From Aquificota bacterium (GTDB taxonomy: Bacteria; Aquificota; Aquificia; Aquificales; Hydrogenothermaceae), in assembly GCA_013153765.1 (NCBI GenBank), contig JAADDT010000048.1, forward strand, positions 1-7,566: a DNA stretch of 7,566 nucleotides. The letters run 5' to 3'. Position 1 is the first letter of the stretch. Each line of letters starts with the position of its first letter. The translations under genes were made by a program, and so were the position numbers. Of the stretch, positions 1-5,676 are shown piece after piece. Below the pieces are notes generated by a model. It was not told the DNA's origin, did no database searches, and was given only the letters and a program-made list of their open reading frames with translations.

Positions 1-190
1 CGTCGGGGGAATAGACGGAGGCAGGACCTCCGGAGAATATTATCCCTTTTGGATTGTGTTTTTTTATTTCCTCAACAGGTGCGTTGTAAGGCAGTATCTC
101 ACTGAATATGTTCAGCTCCCTAATCCTTCTGGCTATCAGCTGTGTATATTGGGAACCGAAATCAAGGATAACTATTCCTCTATGCTCCAA
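1..190 (-). CDS. guaA: GMP synthase (glutamine-hydrolysing), N-terminal part, cut by window edge
   Basis: Only the first 63 codons are in the window; the gene continues beyond position 1. The translation opens (M)[17 protein letters not shown] and contains SGGPASVY at about residues 54-61. Both are hallmarks of the class I glutamine amidotransferase domain that begins GuaA. The enzyme is cytoplasmic and converts XMP to GMP with ATP, using ammonia from glutamine. The catalytic Cys of the amidotransferase domain and the ATP-pyrophosphatase domain lie outside the window, so they cannot be checked. The start is TTG at 188-190, chosen because a strong Shine-Dalgarno (GGAGGAAGG on the minus strand) sits just upstream and the protein then begins as GuaA proteins usually do. 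It lies 11 bases after the stop of the kamA-like gene on the same strand, so the two are probably co-transcribed. Confidence 0.95.
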   Translation of the reverse strand, partial: MEHRGIVILDFGSQYTQLIARRIRELNIFSEILPYNAPVEEIKKHNPKGIIFSGGPASVYSPD

Positions 191-192
191 TA

Positions 193-201
193 CCTTCCTC
201 C
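193..201 (-). promoter_or_regulatory. Shine-Dalgarno of guaA
   Basis: The minus strand reads GGAGGAAGG, 2 bases before the TTG start (6 from the end of its GGAGG core). It occupies nearly the whole 11-base gap after the kamA-like stop codon. It is the main support for TTG being the guaA start. Confidence 0.8.
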
Positions 202-1521
202 TTAAAGGCTTACTTTTTCTTCCGTTTTCAGCATCTCTTTAAGCTCGTCTTCGTAAAAGAATTTATCACCCTGATACGGCTCAAGTTCGTCAAGCCACAT
301 TGCGTTTTCGTCGTATTTTGCGAAAAAGGGCTTTCCTACCCATTCAGGATTCCTTCCCTGAAGGAAGTCAAGAACCATAACCTTGTCTCCGTTTATTTCC
401 GATACGCCAAGTATCCTGACCTTTCCGGGAGTGGCTGACATGGAAGGTCCCTTCACCGTTCTTGCTATACCGCTTACAGAGTAGTAAGCCTTCCTGAATA
501 TTTCCCAAGCTCTTACCAGGGGAACGCCAAAGTAATGCTGGGCTCCAGTATCCCTTGCCATAAACATGTAGTAAGGTATCATATTCATCTGAACCTGCTT
601 TTTCCACATTGTTGACCACACTTCCGCACTGTCGTTTATGTGTCTTAGGATAGGGGACTGTGTCCTGATGACGGCTCCAGTTTCCAGTATTTTTTCTACC
701 GCCTGCTCCACTTCCTCCGTTCCAAGCTCCTGATAGTGGTTAAAGTGTGCCATGTAAGCAAGGTGGTAGCCTGCTTCCCTTATTTCCCTGAACAGCTTCA
801 GCAGGTCTTCGGCGTCGTCGTCCTCGGTAAACCTGTAAGGCCAGAAAGCCAGTGCCTTTGAACCTATTCTGATAGTTTTCAGGTGCGGGATTTTTGCCTC
901 CAATATGGGCTCTATGTACTGGCGGAGTATTTTTGTTTTCATTATTAAAGGGTCGCCGCCTGTGAAAAGCAGGTCTGTTATTTCAGGATGGGCTTTTATG
1001 TAGTCTATTAAGACCTGAACCTCTTTCATAGCAAACTTAAGCTCGTCTATACCTACGAACTGGGGCCACCTGAAGCAGAAGGTACAGTAAGCGTGGCAGG
1101 TCTGTCCCTGCTTTGGGAAAAACAGTATGGTTTCTCTGTATTTGTGCTGGGCTCCGTGGAGTTTTACGCCGTTTATCTCCGGAATGTTGTATTTTTGACC
1201 TGCAGGATGGGGATTTAGCTTCATTCTTATCTGGTTAGCCTTTTCCCTGATAGTTTCCTTCGGGGCGTTTTCCTTCAGAAGGCGGGCTATTTCGTTGTAG
1301 TCCTCCTCCAAAAGCATACCTTTTTGGGGAAAGGTAAGTCTAAAGATAGGATCTTCAAGTGGATTTTCCCAGTTTATAAGCTTTTCAACAACGTAGTTGT
1401 TCGTTTTGAACGGAAAAACCTGTGCCACAACCTCTATGTCAAACTGTTGCTCGGGAGTTAGCTTCTGTTTTACCTGCGGTATCTCCCTGAAGTTGTGGAC
1501 AGTATAACTTCTGTATTTCAT
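202..1521 (-). CDS. KamA-family radical SAM/PLP protein (lysine 2,3-aminomutase-like, substrate uncertain)
   Basis: A 439-residue cytoplasmic protein. The radical-SAM iron-sulfur motif is Cx3Cx2C at C142, C146 and C149, followed by R151 at the place of the KamA arginine that binds the substrate carboxylate. GGDPL at 188-192 fits the SAM-binding glycine loop. K367 in the ATPGKVR segment is the best candidate for the PLP lysine of the KamA PGGGGK motif. Known KamA enzymes move an alpha-amino group to the beta carbon. KamA binds the lysine side-chain amine with two aspartates: D324 may match one, but at the other position I see K357, so lysine may not be the substrate. The C-terminal 70 or so residues have no obvious match to the Cys-rich KamA tail. 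The ATG start follows a clear GGAGGT site. The gene is the first of a likely operon with guaA and has its own promoter. Family assignment is firm, reaction is not. Confidence 0.88.
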   Translation of the reverse strand: MKYRSYTVHNFREIPQVKQKLTPEQQFDIEVVAQVFPFKTNNYVVEKLINWENPLEDPIFRLTFPQKGMLLEEDYNEIARLLKENAPKETIREKANQIRMKLNPHPAGQKYNIPEINGVKLHGAQHKYRETILFFPKQGQTCHAYCTFCFRWPQFVGIDELKFAMKEVQVLIDYIKAHPEITDLLFTGGDPLIMKTKILRQYIEPILEAKIPHLKTIRIGSKALAFWPYRFTEDDDAEDLLKLFREIREAGYHLAYMAHFNHYQELGTEEVEQAVEKILETGAVIRTQSPILRHINDSAEVWSTMWKKQVQMNMIPYYMFMARDTGAQHYFGVPLVRAWEIFRKAYYSVSGIARTVKGPSMSATPGKVRILGVSEINGDKVMVLDFLQGRNPEWVGKPFFAKYDENAMWLDELEPYQGDKFFYEDELKEMLKTEEKVSL

Positions 1522-1529
1522 ACAGTATG

Positions 1530-1535
1530 ACCTCC
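1530..1535 (-). promoter_or_regulatory. Shine-Dalgarno of the kamA-like gene
   Basis: The minus strand reads GGAGGT, 8 bases before the ATG at 1519-1521. It fixes the start. It also shows that the ATG at 1527 on the opposite strand lies in another gene's leader. Confidence 0.8.
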
Positions 1536-1588
1536 GTATTCTATTTGTACCAAAAGTTAATAATAAAGATAGGCTGTTTCATAAAAGT

Positions 1589-1618
1589 GGGAAGGTTATT
1601 ATATAAGAATAACCTCCC
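1589..1618. repeat. Imperfect inverted repeat overlapping the kamA-like promoter (operator candidate)
   Basis: Left arm GGGAAGGTTATT (1589-1600) pairs with right arm AATAACCTCCC (1608-1618) in 11 base pairs with one unpaired A in the left arm; the centre is ATATAAG. The repeat covers the -10 and most of the spacer of the predicted minus-strand promoter and has no T-run on either side. A DNA-binding site for a dimeric regulator is therefore more likely than a terminator. The pairing is seen; the regulatory role is inferred. Confidence 0.5.
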
Positions 1619-1626
1619 GTATGCAA
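1598..1626 (-). promoter_or_regulatory. Predicted sigma-70 type promoter for the kamA-like gene
   Basis: On the minus strand TTGCAT (1621-1626) and a perfect TATAAT (1598-1603) are separated by exactly 17 bases. The -35 matches the consensus in three of six positions. Transcription would start near 1590, giving a leader of about 70 bases. Read by eye, not scored by a program. Confidence 0.55.
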
Positions 1627-1638
1627 ATCTGAAGGCTT

Positions 1639-1669
1639 TTGGTGAAATTGGGCTGTGGCTGTATATATT
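1639..1669 (+). promoter_or_regulatory. Possible promoter for the GNAT gene
   Basis: TTGGTG at 1639-1644 is followed after 17 bases by TATATA (1662-1667), with TATATT overlapping at 1664-1669. Transcription from here would begin only a few bases before the ATG at 1680, implying a very short leader or none. This agrees with the lack of a Shine-Dalgarno there. The -35 match is weak. Confidence 0.3.
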
Positions 1670-1679
1670 ATTAATTGTG

Positions 1680-2144
1680 ATGGAAAAAATAAAAATAGTG
1701 CCGTTCAATTCCCAGATGAGGGAAGAGGTAATATCCCTGCTGATGGACGCCTATCAGGACTATCCACAGTACGGGGAAGCTACCAGAAAGCAGGCAAAAA
1801 AGTATATAAACTGGCTTAAAAACCATTCAACACTGTTTGAAGTGGCTTATATGGACGGCAGACCTGCCGGCTTTATCGTTGCGGACGCAAACTGGAAAGA
1901 CCTGAAGGGCAAAAAAGTAGGGGAAATACACGAACTTGCGGTGAGAAAAGAGTTCTGGGACAGGGGAATAGGGAAAAAGCTCCTTGAAAGGGCTGTAAAA
2001 CACTTCAGGGAAAGGGGACTTGACACGGCAGGTCTGTGGGCTGGGGACAAAAACGAAAGGGCTATCCGCTTTTACAAAAAAAACGGATTTCAGGATACCG
2101 GGCTGGTTTATTACGGCTGGCTCAGGATGGAAAGGAAACTGTAA
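1680..2144 (+). CDS. GNAT-family N-acetyltransferase, substrate unknown
   Basis: A 154-residue protein with the GNAT fold running over its length. Motif A is visible as EIHELAV (82-88) leading into the acetyl-CoA pyrophosphate loop DRGIGKKLL (94-102). The motif B region is KNERAIRFYKKNGF (124-137), the usual N-x-x-A-x-x-F-Y-x-x-x-G-F. The family transfers an acetyl group from acetyl-CoA to an amine; nothing here names the acceptor. The open frame extends up to an ATG at 1527. Those extra 51 residues do not resemble GNAT sequence, and that ATG overlaps the divergent gene's leader, so I start at 1680, where the first beta strand (IKIVPF) begins two residues later. A GTG directly before it is an alternative. 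The 3' end overlaps the convergent M20 gene by 34 bases. Confidence 0.85.
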   Translation: MEKIKIVPFNSQMREEVISLLMDAYQDYPQYGEATRKQAKKYINWLKNHSTLFEVAYMDGRPAGFIVADANWKDLKGKKVGEIHELAVRKEFWDRGIGKKLLERAVKHFRERGLDTAGLWAGDKNERAIRFYKKNGFQDTGLVYYGWLRMERKL

Positions 2145-3181
2145 AGCACATTATACATATTAACAAGCTCGTCCAGACCTATACTTTCCCTGTCGGTGTG
2201 GCAGTCTGCAAGGTTTCCAAAACCGAAAACGGTACACCCAAAACCTGCCTTGTGGAAGTTTGACCCGTCAGTCCACGAAGGCATCACACCCTCTTCAGGA
2301 TTTTTCCCAGTCCCTTTTAAAAAAGCCTCTTTTAGCTTTTCCCTCATACCGCCGTCCCTGAAGCGTAAGAAAGGCTCACCGTCCTCAAGGCGGTATTCCA
2401 CCTCCAGACCAGAACCGTTAAGCACCTGTTTTACCGCCTTTTCCATCTGCGTCAAGCTCTCACCTTCAAACAGTTTAAACTCACACAGGAATTCTGCCTT
2501 TTCCGGAACGGCGTAATACTCCCAACCGCTGTTTACCCTGATAAGGTTTACCTGCCTGCCTAACTTTTTTTCCATCTCTTGTATGAGGCGGAAGCCTTCC
2601 TTTGCAGGATTTTTAAACCTTTCAAACTCCGAACCGTGTCCGGAAGCTGTTTTCAGCCAAAATCTGAACTCAAAAGAACCGGACTGGGCAACACACACCT
2701 TGCCGTACGTGGGCTCAAGGACTAAAACATCTTTTATACCTTCCATTTTTTCAACCAGTTTTTCCGAACCTAACGCACTGTTTTGCTCCTCGTCAACGGT
2801 AAAGGCTAAAGAAACAGGTATATCCCTGTCGGGAAAGTTTTTCTTAAAGTCCTGAAGTGCCACGATTAAAGCCGCTATCAACCCTTTAGTGTCGTTTGCT
2901 CCCCGTCCGTAAATCCTGCCGTTTTTTTCCACCGGCTTGAACGGATTTTTCATCGTTATGGGCGGGACGGTATCAACGTGAGTGTTAATCATCACCGGCT
3001 TGTCCGGAGATATGCTGTAAATGTTGTAAAGCTCACCCTTGCCTATGTACTGCCTTTTGAAAGGGACAAACGGCAGTCTGGACTGTATGTAGTCGTTAAT
3101 CTCACCACAGTCCCTATGGCTCGGTATGGAAACAAGCCTGAAGGTCTCTTTCCTTAACCTGTTTAAAAGGTCTATCTCCAA
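2111..3181 (-). CDS. M20-family metallohydrolase (ArgE/DapE/carboxypeptidase G2 type)
   Basis: About 356 residues from the chosen start, the usual length for the family. The two-metal site is complete: H68-x-D70 in THVDTVP, bridging D97 in GRGANDTKG, catalytic base E131 and ligand E132 in TVDEEQ, E156 in VLEPT, and H328 in DCHTDRE. A dimerisation (lid) insert lies between E156 and the last His, with a GHGS segment. Members hydrolyse amide bonds of N-acyl amino acids or small peptides in the cytoplasm. I cannot tell whether this is ArgE-, DapE- or LysK-like or a peptidase. It is the last gene of the perR-molybdoenzyme operon. Two TTG starts are possible: 3181, with GGAGGG 10 bases upstream and a 10-base overlap with the preceding gene, or 3199, with little ribosome-binding signal and a 28-base overlap. 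I prefer 3181. Confidence 0.88.
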   Translation of the reverse strand: MEIDLLNRLRKETFRLVSIPSHRDCGEINDYIQSRLPFVPFKRQYIGKGELYNIYSISPDKPVMINTHVDTVPPITMKNPFKPVEKNGRIYGRGANDTKGLIAALIVALQDFKKNFPDRDIPVSLAFTVDEEQNSALGSEKLVEKMEGIKDVLVLEPTYGKVCVAQSGSFEFRFWLKTASGHGSEFERFKNPAKEGFRLIQEMEKKLGRQVNLIRVNSGWEYYAVPEKAEFLCEFKLFEGESLTQMEKAVKQVLNGSGLEVEYRLEDGEPFLRFRDGGMREKLKEAFLKGTGKNPEEGVMPSWTDGSNFHKAGFGCTVFGFGNLADCHTDRESIGLDELVNMYNVLYSFLSILSQP

Positions 3182-3762
3182 AACCTCTGCTCCCTCCAAG
3201 GATCACCCAATATGTGGTAGCCTCTCTGCTCCCAGTAGCCGGGAAGGTCTTCGTCCATAAACTCTATTCCGGACACGAATTTTGCACTTTTCCACGAATA
3301 AAGCTTGGGAACTACGAGGCGAAGCGGATAGCCGTGGTCGGAAGGTAAAGGTCTATCAAACAACCTGTATGCAAACACCACATCTTCGTCAAAGAAGTAT
3401 TCAAGTGGCACGTTTGTGGTGTAGCCGTCAAGGGAGTGTACCATAACCGATTTTGCCGTTTCTTTTATATTTACCAGCTTTTTTATTTCAGAGGAGGGAA
3501 AGCCTATCCATTCAACGTCCGGACAGCTCCATCTGGTAACGCAGTGGAAGTCAGCTATCAGTTTTACCCTTTCCAGATCAAGTATTTCTTCCCAAGTCAG
3601 AACTGCCGGCTTTTCAACACTGCCGAAGATTTTCAGCCTGTATCGGGAAAGGTCTATGTCCGGCGGTGGTGATATGCCGAGTACGTGGAGGCGGTTGCTC
3701 CAGTGCTGTCCCGGAGGCAGTCTGTCAGGTCTTTCGTTTATCGGACTTATTACTGTTCTCAA
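3172..3762 (-). CDS. Cytoplasmic molybdopterin-dependent oxidoreductase, sulfite oxidase/MsrP fold
   Basis: About 196 residues covering the molybdopterin-binding domain of the sulfite oxidase superfamily. ADFHCVTRWS places C74 as the molybdenum-ligating cysteine, with H73 and R77 nearby. A later HGYPLRLVVPKLYSWKSAKF segment (residues 143-162) matches the cofactor-binding loop of the family. The N-terminal DRLPPGQ and RIFG-like RLKIFG strands also fit short bacterial members. There is no twin-arginine or Sec signal and no dimerisation domain, so it is probably cytoplasmic; electron partner and substrate are unknown. The frame stays open to 3909, but that part lies inside the upstream regulator gene. 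The TTG at 3760-3762 overlaps the regulator's stop as TTGA, with GGCGGT five bases before it, implying translational coupling. ATGs at 3780 and 3789 are alternatives without a ribosome-binding site. Its own end overlaps the M20 gene. Confidence 0.85.
   Translation of the reverse strand: MRTVISPINERPDRLPPGQHWSNRLHVLGISPPPDIDLSRYRLKIFGSVEKPAVLTWEEILDLERVKLIADFHCVTRWSCPDVEWIGFPSSEIKKLVNIKETAKSVMVHSLDGYTTNVPLEYFFDEDVVFAYRLFDRPLPSDHGYPLRLVVPKLYSWKSAKFVSGIEFMDEDLPGYWEQRGYHILGDPWREQRFWR
3192..3197 (-). promoter_or_regulatory. Shine-Dalgarno deciding the M20 gene start
   Basis: GGAGGG on the minus strand lies 10 bases before the TTG at 3179-3181 and inside the end of the upstream molybdoenzyme gene. 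It overlaps the alternative TTG at 3197-3199, so it cannot serve that start. Confidence 0.5.
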
Positions 3763-4157
3763 TTCTGACCGCCGTTGCATCTGGGACATATGCCGGAAAA
3801 TATTACCTCGTAGCTTTTTACCTGATAACCTTCCCTGACGAGATATTCCTCGTTTATTACCACGACCTCGTGCCTGTCTATGTCGTAAATCCCGTTGCAG
3901 TCCATACACTTAAAGTGGAAGTGCTGGTCAACCCTGCCGTCAAACCTGCTCTGCTTACCGTCGTTCAGCTCCAGTATAAGACCTTCGCTTTTTAGTATTT
4001 TTAGATTTCTGTAAACCGTTCCCAGACTGATGTTAGGGATGTACTCCCTTGCCTTTTCGTAAATCCAGTCTGCGGTCGGATGTATGTTTGTTGACCGCAA
4101 TATATCCAGAATTATTTTTCTCTGCTGTGTGTTTCTCCTTTTTATGCTTTTTTCCAT
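3759..4157 (-). CDS. Fur-family metalloregulator, PerR-like
   Basis: A 132-residue repressor-type protein with an N-terminal winged helix (NTQQRKIILDIL at 9-20; SLGTVYRNLKIL at 44-55) and a C-terminal metal and dimer domain. The structural zinc site is two CxxC pairs, C84/C87 and C124/C127. The regulatory metal ligands align with Bacillus PerR: H26, D73, H79, H81 and D92. Aspartate at the D92 position is typical of PerR, where iron bound there allows peroxide to oxidise the site; Fur usually has glutamate. Peroxide sensing is thus the best guess, from alignment by eye. The ATG start has AAGGTGG six bases upstream. It heads an operon whose next gene starts on its stop codon (TTGA), so it may control the molybdoenzyme and M20 genes and itself. 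Iron or manganese sensing remains possible. Confidence 0.9.
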   Translation of the reverse strand: MEKSIKRRNTQQRKIILDILRSTNIHPTADWIYEKAREYIPNISLGTVYRNLKILKSEGLILELNDGKQSRFDGRVDQHFHFKCMDCNGIYDIDRHEVVVINEEYLVREGYQVKSYEVIFSGICPRCNGGQN

Positions 4158-4163
4158 TTGTAG

Positions 4164-4170
4164 CCACCTT
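4164..4170 (-). promoter_or_regulatory. Shine-Dalgarno of the perR-like gene
   Basis: AAGGTGG on the minus strand lies six bases before the ATG at 4155-4157, confirming that start. Confidence 0.75.
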
Positions 4171-4183
4171 TTTGTTTTTTTTA

Positions 4184-4213
4184 TATTATAATAAACCTAA
4201 ACCGGATTAATAA
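4184..4213 (-). promoter_or_regulatory. Possible perR-like promoter with a 10-bp palindrome over its -10
   Basis: In the 97-bp AT-rich spacer between the divergent perR-like and pyk genes, the minus strand has a perfect TATAAT (4185-4190). A weak TTATTA lies 17 bases upstream (4208-4213). The -10 sits inside TATTATAATA (4184-4193), a perfect 10-bp palindrome. It could be an autoregulatory half of a Fur/PerR-type box, but it does not match the full Bacillus Per box and such palindromes arise easily in AT-rich DNA. No convincing pyk -35/-10 pair is visible; TATTAT at 4237-4242 is the best -10 candidate for pyk. Confidence 0.35.
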
Positions 4214-4245
4214 CCATTACTGCCAATCGTACTAAATATTATTAT

Positions 4246-4250
4246 GGTGA
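4246..4250 (+). promoter_or_regulatory. Shine-Dalgarno of pyk
   Basis: GGTGA lies four bases before the ATG at 4255-4257, at a workable though short distance. Confidence 0.6.
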
Positions 4251-4254
4251 AAAT

Positions 4255-5676
4255 ATGAAAAAAGTCAAAATCGTAGCCACTTTAGGTCCCGCCACAGACA
4301 GCAGGGAAAAAATAAAACAGCTTATAGAGGCGGGAGTTGACGTTTTCCGCTTTAACTTTTCCCATGGAGACCACAAAACACACGCAGAAAACCTGAAAAA
4401 GATAAGGGAGGTTTCTGCAGAGTTAGGCAGGGAAGTGGCTGTTCTTCAGGATTTGTCCGGTCCCAAGATACGGATAGGGGACGTGAAGGAACCGTTTTAC
4501 CTCCACTTTGAGGACAGGATAAAGATAGTAAAGGAAAAGGTTATCGGCGACAAAAACAGGATAAGCATAAACCACCCTGAAATACTGGACAAACTGAAGG
4601 TGGGGGACAGGATATACATAGCAGACGGTATGATAAGGCTTGAGGTTGTGGAAAAGGACGAGGAAGGCGTGGTGTGTAAGGTTATCGTAGGGGGAATGGT
4701 CTCCTCCCGTAAGGGAGTGAACTTCCCTAACCTGAAGTTAGACATACCTGCACTGACGGAAAAGGACAGGCAAGACCTGAAGTTCGGGATAAAGATAGGG
4801 ATAGACATTGTGGCACTGTCTTTCGTTAAAACGGCGGAAGACGTGATTGAGGCTAAAAATTTCATAAAGGAAAACGGGGGAGATGCACCGCTTTTTGCAA
4901 AGATAGAAAAGCACGAGGCTATAGAAAACATAGACAGTATCATTCAGGTATCGGACGGCATAATGGTGGCAAGGGGAGACCTTGGAGTTGAGATAGAGAT
5001 GGAAAAGGTTCCCGTCCTGCAAAAGATGATAATATCCAAGTGCAACCTTGTAGGAAAGCCGGTAATCACCGCAACCCAGATGCTTACCTCAATGCTTACC
5101 TCACCCAGACCCACAAGGGCTGAGGTGTCGGACATAGCAAACGCTGTTCTGGACGGGACAGACGCGGTAATGCTGTCTGACGAAACGGCTGTGGGCAAGT
5201 ATCCGGTGGAAAGCGTTAAGGTTATGAGAAGGACTATAGAGGAAACGGAAAAAATCTACCCGTTCTACAAAGACCTGCCGGCTGAAGGGGACGTAACCTC
5301 TGCGGTGGCTTCCGCCGGTAGCAGTCTGGCAAAAGACCTTAACGCCTCGGCTATAGTAGCCTTTACCCGTTCCGGCAGGACGGCGGTAAACGTGGCAAAG
5401 TACAGACCTGCCTGTGAGATATTAGGCGTGGCACACGACATAAAGACCTTTAGAAGGCTGAATATCGTCTGGGGAGTAAACCCGTTTATGATAATAGAGG
5501 AAGGTCTGGACACAGACCAGATGCTCAAAAAGTTCGTGAAAAAGGCTTACGGAAGCAAGTTTTCCGAGGACGACATAGTTGTGGCACTGCTGGGCTTTGT
5601 TGGAGGTGTTCCCGGCTCAACAAACATAGTCAGAGTGATAAGGAAGGACGACCTGAAACAGCTGTTGGAAGGCTAA
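4255..5676 (+). CDS. pyk: Pyruvate kinase
   Basis: A 473-residue single-chain pyruvate kinase of standard length, without the extra C-terminal PEP-utiliser domain some bacteria have. It is cytoplasmic and makes pyruvate and ATP from PEP and ADP. Domain A starts at IVATLGPA (6-13) and RFNFSHG (32-38). Domain B runs from about 75 to 160. The catalytic signature LFAKIEKHEAIEN has K216 and E218, and ARGDLGVE supplies metal ligand D242. TATQML contributes T274, followed by the PTRAE element. The C domain spans about 335-473. In LSGPK (67-71), Leu and Lys replace the Thr and Glu typical of K+-dependent enzymes, pointing to a K+-independent form. VMLSDETA has Asp where Gly or Ala is commoner. The gene is divergent from the perR-like gene, and its TAA interlocks with the stop of murJ. 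Confidence 0.97.
   Translation: MKKVKIVATLGPATDSREKIKQLIEAGVDVFRFNFSHGDHKTHAENLKKIREVSAELGREVAVLQDLSGPKIRIGDVKEPFYLHFEDRIKIVKEKVIGDKNRISINHPEILDKLKVGDRIYIADGMIRLEVVEKDEEGVVCKVIVGGMVSSRKGVNFPNLKLDIPALTEKDRQDLKFGIKIGIDIVALSFVKTAEDVIEAKNFIKENGGDAPLFAKIEKHEAIENIDSIIQVSDGIMVARGDLGVEIEMEKVPVLQKMIISKCNLVGKPVITATQMLTSMLTSPRPTRAEVSDIANAVLDGTDAVMLSDETAVGKYPVESVKVMRRTIEETEKIYPFYKDLPAEGDVTSAVASAGSSLAKDLNASAIVAFTRSGRTAVNVAKYRPACEILGVAHDIKTFRRLNIVWGVNPFMIIEEGLDTDQMLKKFVKKAYGSKFSEDDIVVALLGFVGGVPGSTNIVRVIRKDDLKQLLEG
5080..5103 (+). repeat. Perfect 12-bp tandem duplication inside pyk
   Basis: ATGCTTACCTCA occurs twice head to tail (5080-5091 and 5092-5103), encoding MLTSMLTS. Relatives normally have TQMLESM followed by a short stretch to PRPTRAE here, so the length is unchanged. 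The repeat is in-frame convergence or conversion, not an insertion. Confidence 0.8.

Noticed and set aside
1589..1618. Inverted repeat as a rho-independent terminator
   Set aside because: It lies between divergent genes, has no T-run on either side and overlaps a -10 element.
1527..1679. N-terminal extension of the GNAT protein from the ATG at 1527
   Set aside because: The extra residues do not look like GNAT sequence, and the ATG overlaps the ribosome-binding site of the divergent kamA-like gene.
2196..2855. Plus-strand open frames opposite the M20 gene
   Set aside because: The opposite strand encodes an intact M20 enzyme with all metal ligands; these frames show no family features.
3763..3909. 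Longer start for the molybdoenzyme, up to 3909
   Set aside because: The added stretch is Arg-rich out-of-frame reading of the perR-like gene, whose own frame has complete metal-binding motifs; the TTGA junction gives a better start.
4167..4190. T-rich run as a plus-strand terminator
   Set aside because: No GC-rich stem precedes it; it is the A-rich leader and promoter of the perR-like gene read from the other strand.
4497..5528. Several minus-strand open frames inside pyk
   Set aside because: They are antisense shadows of a strongly conserved gene, low-complexity Ser/Phe-rich, with no recognisable domain.
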